36,654 nucleotides of DNA, from positions 1 to 36,654 of the forward strand of contig JBNKLQ010000022.1 of the NCBI GenBank assembly GCA_050292445.1, in the 5' to 3' direction. Under the pieces are notes generated by a model. It did no database searches. It was not told where the DNA came from and saw nothing but the letters and a program-made list of their open reading frames with translations. This DNA comes from Leptofilum sp050292445. Its GTDB lineage: Bacteria; Chloroflexota; Anaerolineae; Promineifilales; Promineifilaceae. The stretch's first letter is position 1, and each line of letters opens with the position of its first letter. This document shows positions 31,469 through 36,654 of the stretch, piece after piece. The position numbers were made by a program, and so were the translations under genes.

Positions 31469-31536
31469 GCGAGTGAGTGGTCGCAATTATTGTAACATCA
31501 AGTTTATTGCGAGTCAACACTCGCTTATGATACAAT
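31469..31536 (+). promoter_or_regulatory. TetR promoter overlapped by paired operator-like palindromes
   Basis: A perfect palindrome GCGAGT-CAAC-ACTCGC (31509-31524) lies between TTGCGA (31507-31512, -35) and TACAAT (31531-31536, -10), which are 18 bases apart. A weaker copy GCGAGT-GAGT-GGTCGC is at 31469-31484, exactly 40 bases upstream. This fits autorepression by the TetR protein encoded at 31557 and possibly control of divergent doxX. Confidence 0.65.
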
Positions 31537-31556
31537 CTGGCGGCAAGGAGATTGTT

Positions 31557-32120
31557 ATGCCCAAAATAATTGATGAAGATGAGGTTTTTAAGGCGGTGCT
31601 TGAATTATTGGTCGTGCGAGGGTATGACGGTGCGACTACAAGTGCCTTGGCGGCGGTGGCGAACATGCACGAGGCGACGCTTTTTCGCAAATATGGGAGC
31701 AAAGTTGGCTTAATTGAACGCGCCATCGAACATCAGCTTTCCACAACGCCGTTGCATGACGTAACCTACACCAGCGATCTGCGCACCGACCTGTTGGCGA
31801 TTTTGCAAGCGTACGTGGCAACAGTTGAGCAATATGGCGAAATTATGCCGATGCTGTTGTTGGAGATTCCGCGCCATCCAGAACTGAAGGGGACACTGCA
31901 AGCCCCATTGGCCAATATTCAGGGCATTATGCACATTTTAGAGCGGTATCAAGAGGAAGGGCGTTTGAAAGATGAGGCACCTCTGACCAGCGTCAACGTT
32001 TTACTGGCACCAATTATGGTGAATGAAATGTACCGGCGCGTTCAGATTGATATACCGGCCGCATCCATAGACCTGGAGGAATATGTGGAGGCGTTTTTGC
32101 AGGGGAGAAAGCAAGGGTAA
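31557..32120 (+). CDS. TetR/AcrR-family transcriptional regulator
   Basis: The 187-residue protein has a typical N-terminal TetR helix-turn-helix (residues 8-55: VFKAVLELLVVRGYDGATTSALAAVANMHEATLFRKYGSKVGL) and a helical C-terminal ligand-binding domain ending in an acidic amphipathic helix. The effector is unknown. The ATG at 31557 is chosen because AAGGAG (31545-31550) lies six bases before it; a longer frame upstream would run through the promoter and operators. Two palindromes in its promoter are the likely binding sites, which suggests autoregulation. Divergent doxX is the obvious target. Confidence 0.92.
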   Translation: MPKIIDEDEVFKAVLELLVVRGYDGATTSALAAVANMHEATLFRKYGSKVGLIERAIEHQLSTTPLHDVTYTSDLRTDLLAILQAYVATVEQYGEIMPMLLLEIPRHPELKGTLQAPLANIQGIMHILERYQEEGRLKDEAPLTSVNVLLAPIMVNEMYRRVQIDIPAASIDLEEYVEAFLQGRKQG

Positions 32121-32139
32121 AGAATAATGCTGCCAGGAG

Positions 32140-32658
32140 CTACGCCAGCCAGATGGCCAGGAGTTCATCCAGCATTTTTTGTTGGGCTTGAGCAACAGCA
32201 TCAGCGTAGGTGGTGGGGGAGAGGTTCGCTTGAATGGCTGATTTTGCGGCCTCTACTTTTTCTTGCAACGGCCGTATCGCCACATACCCCCGCTCGTTTT
32301 TCTCAAAAAAGGTGAAAAAAGCGAGAGCCGTTTGCCAATCAACTTGCGCCTGAGCCACCAACCCTGCATGGAGCAAGCTGTCCAGCGTGTCGCCAAATTC
32401 CAGAAAATCAGAAGAAAGATCCACTTTGCGGGCTTCTTGGTGTAATTTATGGTAGCGGGTGAAACAATCTTGGATGAGGGAAACGGCCGTATCGTTTCCC
32501 GGCAGTTTGTGGGTATTGCCTTTGTCTATGAGGTACGTCTTGATGATGGAACCCTCATCCACAGTTGGCAGCCGCATGAGAACAGTTTGGCAGAGGGAAC
32601 GGCCGTCAACGTCCAGTTTGCCGCCCCGCACGAACTCCCCTGCTTTTACCAAAATCAT
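32140..32658 (-). CDS. Hypothetical protein
   Basis: This 172-residue protein (from ATG 32658) has no recognised family. The first 50 residues are predicted beta-rich (MILVKAGEFVRGGKLDVDGR, TVDEGSIIKTYLIDKG). The rest is helical (DCFTRYHKLHQEARKV, FLEFGDTLDSLLHAGLVAQAQVDWQTALAFFTFFEKN), ending in YADAVAQAQQKMLDELLAI. There is no signal peptide or membrane segment. A TTG at 32715 would add 19 residues but lacks a ribosome binding site, whereas GGGAA stands before the ATG. Three ACGGCCGT copies fall inside the gene. It converges with tetR and is divergent from the ferritin gene. Confidence 0.6.
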   Translation of the reverse strand: MILVKAGEFVRGGKLDVDGRSLCQTVLMRLPTVDEGSIIKTYLIDKGNTHKLPGNDTAVSLIQDCFTRYHKLHQEARKVDLSSDFLEFGDTLDSLLHAGLVAQAQVDWQTALAFFTFFEKNERGYVAIRPLQEKVEAAKSAIQANLSPTTYADAVAQAQQKMLDELLAIWLA

Positions 32659-32738
32659 ATCGTTCCCGACAAAAGTCGCTGAACGCAGTTCTTTTTCCAG
32701 GTATAATTGTTTCAATAAATCACGTCATGAAAGTTGGT

Positions 32739-32798
32739 AGGACTGGCAGTCCTGCTGCTTTTAACTTCTAATTTACTGAACTCAGGACTGCCAGTCCT
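32739..32798. repeat. Palindromic repeat in the ferritin leader
   Basis: AGGACTGGCAGTCCTG (32739-32754) and CAGGACTGCCAGTCCT (32783-32798) are perfect 16-bp inverted repeats with a 28-base loop. Each arm is itself an almost perfect palindrome (AGGACT-GGC-AGTCCT). The element lies 25 bases before the ferritin ATG and can form either one large hairpin or two small ones. Confidence 0.8.
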
Positions 32799-32823
32799 GT
32801 CCCTCAAGAGGAGAGATCGCTAC

Positions 32824-33339
32824 ATGATCATCAAACCAAAAGTTGTAGAGGCGATGAACGCCCAAATCCAGAGCGAATTTGCGGCTTCGGCGCAATATGT
32901 GGCCATTGCCGTTTACTTTGACGAAGCGACCCTGCCTGATCTGGCCGCTTTTTTCTACCGCCAGGCGGAAGAAGAACGAATGCACGCCATGAAGTTTGTC
33001 CATTTCATGTTGGAGGCGGGAGCCAAGCCAATCATTCCTAGCCTGCCAGAGTTGCGCAACAATTTCAGCAGTGCCAGCGATGCGGTGCAGTTTGCCCTGG
33101 ATCAGGAGATCAAGGTTACCAACCAGATCAACAATCTGGTGTCCATTGCCGAAGCCGAAAACGATTATGCTAGCATTCAGTTCCTGCAATGGTTTGTCAC
33201 TGAGCAGGTGGAAGAGGTTGATTCGATGACCACACTGCTAAACACCATTAACCATTCCGGCGGCGCGCTGCTGCTGGTAGAAGATTTTGTGCGGCGCACG
33301 ATGGCCGTCGGTGGCGGCGAAGCAGCCACCGCTGGATAG
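32824..33339 (+). CDS. Non-heme ferritin
   Basis: Ferritin stores iron as a mineral in a 24-subunit shell after oxidising Fe(II). The 171-residue product has the ferritin-like four-helix bundle with the ferroxidase residues in place: Glu18 in QSEFAASAQY, and Glu51 and His54 in AEEERMHAMKF. DYASIQFLQWFVTEQVEEVDSM forms helix D with further metal ligands. The start ATG at 32824 is preceded by AAGAGGAGAG; a longer frame starting near 32734 would run through the palindromic repeat and is not used. It is probably cytoplasmic. A repeat-derived hairpin follows the gene at 33348. Confidence 0.93.
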   Translation: MIIKPKVVEAMNAQIQSEFAASAQYVAIAVYFDEATLPDLAAFFYRQAEEERMHAMKFVHFMLEAGAKPIIPSLPELRNNFSSASDAVQFALDQEIKVTNQINNLVSIAEAENDYASIQFLQWFVTEQVEEVDSMTTLLNTINHSGGALLLVEDFVRRTMAVGGGEAATAG

Positions 33340-33347
33340 TAGAATTC

Positions 33348-33412
33348 ACCGCAGAGGGCGCGGAGAACGCTGAGGACAATAAAAACTCTGTGCGCTCTGC
33401 GTCCTCTGCGGT
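33348..33412. repeat. Inverted repeat ACCGCAGAGG/CCTCTGCGGT
   Basis: Perfect 10-bp arms at 33348-33357 and 33403-33412 enclose further imperfectly paired GCGCGGAGAACGC- and GCGCTCTGCG-type sequence. This is the type of intergenic element seen many times in some environmental genomes. It lies between ferritin and the sucrase/ferredoxin-like gene. No T run follows, so it is a weak terminator at best. Confidence 0.7.
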
Positions 33413-33420
33413 TAAAAAAG

Positions 33421-34329
33421 ATGACGCCAGTAACCCAACCAGCCCCCGATTTTTACTGCACCGATTGGTCGTTGGCCATTGATGAGCCGATGCTGGGCAC
33501 GGCCGTTTCCAGCACGGTGTGGCTTTTTCTGGAATACAACCAGCCGTGGGCGGCCAAAGCGACCAGCGATAATAATTTGCCGCAGCCGGTGCAGGCCTGG
33601 CTGGCGGAGCAAGGGGCCTTGGTAAACGGCCGTCTCCAATTCATCAAGCAGCCGCGCGGGGAGCGAGCCGGTTGGGCCTTCTTCGTGGCCTGCTTTGCCG
33701 AAACTGGCTCCCGCGTTTACCACTTCGACCTGGCCAACTATGATGCACTTTTTGCGCTGGATTTGCCTGCAATCGTGGCGGGAGAGTCTCGCTATGAAGC
33801 CCATCTCACAACCGAACGGCAGCTTCTGGTATGCACAAACGGCAAGCGCGACGTCTGCTGCGCTTTGCACGGGGTCGCGTTGCTGCGAGTGCTGGCTACC
33901 GTGAGTGCCGTTTCCTTGTGGGAGACAACGCATTTGGGTGGCCATCGTTTTGCGCCAACGCTGCTCACGTTGCCAGATGGGGTAAATTACGGCCGTATCA
34001 CCTCCCAAAACGTACCCCAATTGCTCACCCATCTGCAAAACCGCACCCTCTGGCTAGAAAAGCTGCGGGGGCGCGTTTGCTACGAACCAGTTGTGCAGGT
34101 GGCTGAGCAATTTTTGCGGCAAGAAACGGCCGAACTTCATCTGGGAGCCTACCAACATCGTGTTACCCATACCCTGGCAGAAGGTGTCTGGCAAGTGCAA
34201 TTTGAATCTGTTTCTGGACAATCCCACACAGTGACGGTTGAAGCCGCACCGCCGCTAATCACTTATCCCAGTTCAGGTCAGCTTAAGATTAAAACGGCTC
34301 CCCAATTCCGCCGCCCGCACACCCCCTAA
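33421..34329 (+). CDS. Sucrase/ferredoxin-like family protein
   Basis: The 302-residue protein matches the sucrase/ferredoxin-like (Apd1-type) family. The motif LLVCTNGKRDVCCALHG resembles the thioredoxin-fold iron-sulfur ferredoxin core, and THLGGHRFAPTLLTLPDGVNYGRI is the second family signature, with His residues that may help bind an Fe-S cluster. The C-terminal 90 residues form a separate region (LHLGAYQHRVTHTL...). Members are thought to be redox proteins; a direct sucrase activity is doubtful. It starts 9 bases after the repeat element and has no obvious ribosome binding site. It is on the same strand as the FAD oxidoreductase gene, 76 bases on. Confidence 0.85.
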   Translation: MTPVTQPAPDFYCTDWSLAIDEPMLGTAVSSTVWLFLEYNQPWAAKATSDNNLPQPVQAWLAEQGALVNGRLQFIKQPRGERAGWAFFVACFAETGSRVYHFDLANYDALFALDLPAIVAGESRYEAHLTTERQLLVCTNGKRDVCCALHGVALLRVLATVSAVSLWETTHLGGHRFAPTLLTLPDGVNYGRITSQNVPQLLTHLQNRTLWLEKLRGRVCYEPVVQVAEQFLRQETAELHLGAYQHRVTHTLAEGVWQVQFESVSGQSHTVTVEAAPPLITYPSSGQLKIKTAPQFRRPHTP

Positions 34330-34405
34330 AGTCCGCTTGACCCCTGGCGAACAGTCGCAGACAATAGAGTAATTCTTTAACCCAGCCTCATTGAGACCTT
34401 GAGCC

Positions 34406-35674
34406 ATGAAGACCATCCCCTTTTGGCAAGATGACTATCCTCGACCAGACACATTGCCTGTTTCTCCTTTACCGGAGCAGGTAGATGTGGCCGTTGTGGG
34501 TGGCGGCACCACGGGACTGGTGGCAGCTTATTTTTTGGCTAAGAGCGGGGTGGCAACGGCCGTTCTGGAACAAGATCGCATCGGGGCCGGAGCCAGTTCG
34601 CGCCATCCAGGCATTGTCACCACCGGTTTTCGCCAAAGTTTGGCCAAGTTGTTTGATTTACACGGTGAGGCGATGGCGCGACAGTTGTGGCAGGCTTCAC
34701 TGGACGCGGTCGATCTGGTGGGCGAAATTGTGGCCGATGAGGGCATCGATTGCGATTTTATCCGGCGCGGCCACCTGACGCTGGCGGCCAAATCGTCTCA
34801 TTTTGCTTCGATGAAAAAGCTGGTGGCCTGGTATGAGCAGGAGCTGGATTTTGCGCTGGAACTGCTCTCTGCGGCAGAGGTGGCTACGGCCGTTGGCTCC
34901 CCGGCGTATTTTGGTGGCATGGTTAACGAGTGGGGGGCCAGCCTGCATCCGACCAAATATTTGTACGGTCTGGCTGGGGCAGTGGCCCGGCAGGGTGGCT
35001 TGTTGTGTGAGAAAACGGCCGTCACCCGTCTGGAAAAACATGCGCAAGGGTTTATCGTCCACACTAGCCAGGGCACGGTGAAGGCGCGTGAGGTTTTGCT
35101 GGCCACCAATGGCTACAGCAGCAAGCTGGTGCGCCCTGTGCAGCGGTTGGTTTTCCCCATGAACAGTGTGGCCGTCGTCACCGAACCCCTCACAGCAGCA
35201 CAGCAAACGTATTTGAACCCAGACGGCCGTACGGCCCAGGATTCTCGTTGGCTGCATCATTATTTTCGGTTGACGCCAGACGGCCGTTTCCTATTTGGCA
35301 GCCATCGTCACTGGCGGTTGGGGCTGGATTTGCTGGATTGTGCGGAGGCGCTGCGCCGGCAAATGATCCAGCGCTTCCCCATCCTGGCCGATGTGCCGCT
35401 TTCTCACGCGTGGAGCGGCAACCTGGGCCAAACGTTTGACATGGTGCCCCACATCGGGCGGGTGAACGGGGTCCATTTTGCCCTGGGTTACAGCGGGCAG
35501 GGCGTGGCCCTTTCTGCCTACTTGGGCCGCGAAGCTGGCTTGCTGCTTTCCGGGCAAAAAAGAAGCAGTCCCTTTGCTGCCATTCAGCCCGTGACCCACT
35601 TCTACTACCGGCAATACGGCCGTTTTGCTCCGCTGCTGGGTTATTATTATCGTTTTCTCGATTGGATAAGTTAA
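34406..35674 (+). CDS. FAD-dependent oxidoreductase (DAO family)
   Basis: The 422-residue protein has the N-terminal dinucleotide-binding motif VAVVGGGTTGLVAAYFLAKSG and AVLEQDRIGAGASSRHPG, which puts it in the D-amino-acid/sarcosine oxidase (DAO) family. The C-terminal HIGRVNGVHFALGYSGQGVALS is the second FAD-contact segment. The overall pattern is close to the PuuB/OrdL type that oxidises gamma-glutamylated or other secondary amines. The exact substrate is unknown. It is cytoplasmic or membrane-associated. ATG 34406 follows GACCTTGAG with no strong ribosome binding site. The gene holds six copies of ACGGCCGT. A small frameshifted gene begins 18 bases after its stop. Confidence 0.9.
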   Translation: MKTIPFWQDDYPRPDTLPVSPLPEQVDVAVVGGGTTGLVAAYFLAKSGVATAVLEQDRIGAGASSRHPGIVTTGFRQSLAKLFDLHGEAMARQLWQASLDAVDLVGEIVADEGIDCDFIRRGHLTLAAKSSHFASMKKLVAWYEQELDFALELLSAAEVATAVGSPAYFGGMVNEWGASLHPTKYLYGLAGAVARQGGLLCEKTAVTRLEKHAQGFIVHTSQGTVKAREVLLATNGYSSKLVRPVQRLVFPMNSVAVVTEPLTAAQQTYLNPDGRTAQDSRWLHHYFRLTPDGRFLFGSHRHWRLGLDLLDCAEALRRQMIQRFPILADVPLSHAWSGNLGQTFDMVPHIGRVNGVHFALGYSGQGVALSAYLGREAGLLLSGQKRSSPFAAIQPVTHFYYRQYGRFAPLLGYYYRFLDWIS

Positions 35675-35692
35675 CAAACTGGAGATAGGAAC

Positions 35693-35885
35693 ATGATTGC
35701 TTTGGGAGGACTGGTAGGAGGGTTTCTTTATCCTTTGTGCGTTATTTGATGTCGAGTGGTTTATGAAGATGACAAGAGGCGCGCACTATGGTTATCCATT
35801 AGGGCAAACGTTTACTCGAATACTTGTTGGTGCAGTTGGCTTATTTTGGATGGGGTTAGCCATTGCTGAAATCTTTAGTTATTAA
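35693..35885 (+). pseudogene. Frameshifted small two-helix membrane protein (Imm17-like)
   Basis: An ATG at 35693, with GGAG eight bases before it, starts MIALGGLVGGFLYP and stops after 18 codons. In the frame one base further, the sequence continues without a break from about 35724 (FFILCALFDVEWFMKM...) to a TAA at 35883-35885, ending in TRILVGAVGLFWMGLAIAEIF. Joining the frames by removing one base near 35720-35726 gives a coherent protein of about 63 residues with two membrane helices. The break lies next to GGG and TTT runs, so it may be a real mutation, a slippage site or a sequencing error. The two-helix pattern with a WF after the first helix recalls the Imm17 immunity family, but this is weak. 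The second half alone, starting at 35763, would be a 40-residue protein. Confidence 0.5.
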
Positions 35886-35987
35886 TGGTGTGCATTCACG
35901 AGCGTTTGATTTTCTGTCTCTGACTGTCATTTTATTGGGAAACGGCCGTAGCTGACTACCTCACGCAAAAAATTAAGGGGCCAAATA

Positions 35988-36654
35988 TTGCAAAGCAAGA
36001 AGAAATCGAGACTCTATAATTTGATACTATTTGCCATGATAGTATTGTTTGTTGGGCTATTTTTTGTAATTCTTTACCTCTTTATTGATTACATGAGCGC
36101 TCCCATCGAACAACACAGCCGTTTTGAGAAGCAAAATGAACACACAGTTGATAATACATCGCAATTCCAGTTGCTTTGGCAAAATTCAGATCACTTAATT
36201 GACGGACTTGCTATTGCAGATGGTCATATTTTTGCTGTCATCAATGAATATTACGATCTTCCCTCACCTCCAAACCCACATATGGTATTAACACAAATTG
36301 ATTTGGAAACTGGAGAGCATACCTGGAAACAAGAAGACAAATATTTTGGAAATATTCTCCACAATAACGCCTACATTTTTGTGCAAAGGAATAATACAGA
36401 GGTTGTTGCTTACAACTTGCAAGATTTAAAAGTAGCCTGGGAACGTGATTTTTCTCCTTTTAAGAACGTAAGTAATATTTTGCTTTCTGAAAACTATTTG
36501 ATTGTTCACTTGTCTCAAGATAACACGGTTGTTTTAGAAAATAGTTCTGGCGGTTTGTTCTTGGATGAAAGTTTATCTCTTTATAGTAAGTTGTTGTATT
36601 TCAATCAAGATACAAGCTACTTTTCTGTCAGTGATTTCAGCCTTCTAGCTTATG
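35988..36654 (+). CDS. Membrane-anchored propeller-like protein, 3' end cut by window edge
   Basis: A TTG at 35988, with AAGGGG (35975-35980) seven bases upstream, opens a frame that runs to the end of the window (222 codons). It begins with a basic segment (QSKKKSR) and one membrane helix (about residues 11-35, LILFAMIVLFVGLFFVIL), so the rest should be outside the cytoplasm. The following sequence has PQQ-like blade features: LAIADGHIFAVINE, TQIDLETGEHTWKQE, VVAYNLQDLKVAWERD. It is AT-rich compared with the rest of the window, and no ACGGCCGT copy occurs inside it. The nearest ATG in frame is at 36036, inside the helix, which makes the TTG the better start. The function is unknown. Confidence 0.72.
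   Translation, partial: MQSKKKSRLYNLILFAMIVLFVGLFFVILYLFIDYMSAPIEQHSRFEKQNEHTVDNTSQFQLLWQNSDHLIDGLAIADGHIFAVINEYYDLPSPPNPHMVLTQIDLETGEHTWKQEDKYFGNILHNNAYIFVQRNNTEVVAYNLQDLKVAWERDFSPFKNVSNILLSENYLIVHLSQDNTVVLENSSGGLFLDESLSLYSKLLYFNQDTSYFSVSDFSLLAY

Larger units (their letters stand above)
43..35949. repeat. Dispersed highly iterated palindrome ACGGCCGT
   Basis: About 67 exact copies of the 8-base palindrome ACGGCCGT were counted by eye, on average one per 550 bases, in genes and gaps alike. Many have wider symmetry, up to GGAAACGGCCGTTTCC. In coding frames the motif is read as Thr-Ala-Val, Asn-Gly-Arg or Arg-Pro. Near-matches ending in CGGCCGC or beginning GCGGCCGT are also common. It is sparse at 1620-4120, 11120-13550 and 15810-18100, and absent from the last 700 bases. 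Confidence 0.9.

Noticed and set aside
33348..33412. Possible strong terminator after ferritin
   Set aside because: The arms pair well but no T run follows on either strand; it is listed as a repeat instead.

Overview
The window looks like a chromosomal segment of a mid-GC bacterium, most likely a member of the Chloroflexota (Anaerolineae-type). This is an inference from gene content and protein style: a conserved rpmH-rnpA-yidD-yidC-jag block, a MurA with Asp in place of the catalytic Cys, a DUF177-obg-nadD run, and many membrane-anchored beta-propellers and AAA/STAND ATPases. No rRNA, tRNA, CRISPR array or transposase gene was seen. The whole segment is studded with one 8-base palindrome, ACGGCCGT. 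A hand count gives about 67 exact copies, where less than one is expected by chance.

Layout. 1-1743: the 3' part of a kinase-like protein whose start lies outside the window. 1744-2970: an AT-richer patch with two unknown genes and no copy of the palindrome. 2995-3492: a cyclophilin. 3606-9216 (minus strand): murA, then the rpmH-rnpA-yidD-lipoprotein-yidC-khpB operon. A beta-propeller lipoprotein is inserted between yidD and yidC, and an intrinsic-terminator hairpin lies in the rpmH leader. 9373-14214: a hydrolase, a single-domain response regulator, RdgB, DUF177, Obg, NadD and a zinc ribbon. 14532-18361: a large hybrid histidine kinase and a short-chain dehydrogenase.

18522-24935 (minus strand) holds the most unusual locus. 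A 437-residue AAA ATPase fused to an OmpR-type winged helix is followed by a 1682-residue protein with signal peptide, FG-GAP/VCBS-type propeller repeats, one membrane helix, a CARDB-like domain and a C-terminal AAA ATPase. I read the pair as a possible transmembrane receptor plus ATP-dependent transcription regulator. 25246-28043 (minus strand) is an ECF sigma factor, an anti-sigma factor carrying an extracytoplasmic WD40 propeller, and a YceI-type lipoprotein, probably one operon.

28232-35674 is a mixed accessory region: a small unknown protein coupled to an aminoglycoside-phosphotransferase-like kinase, a membrane-anchored nitroreductase, divergent DoxX and TetR genes with an operator-like pair and a MITE-like element between them, an unknown protein, a ferritin, a sucrase/ferredoxin-like protein and a FAD-dependent oxidoreductase. 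35693-36654 is AT-richer. It holds a frameshifted small two-helix membrane protein and the start of a membrane-anchored propeller-like protein that runs off the window.

A recurring theme is extracytoplasmic beta-propellers used as sensor or scaffold domains: the lipoprotein at 5561, the receptor at 18522, the anti-sigma factor at 26110, probably the partial gene at 35988, and perhaps the C-terminal half of the kinase at 1.
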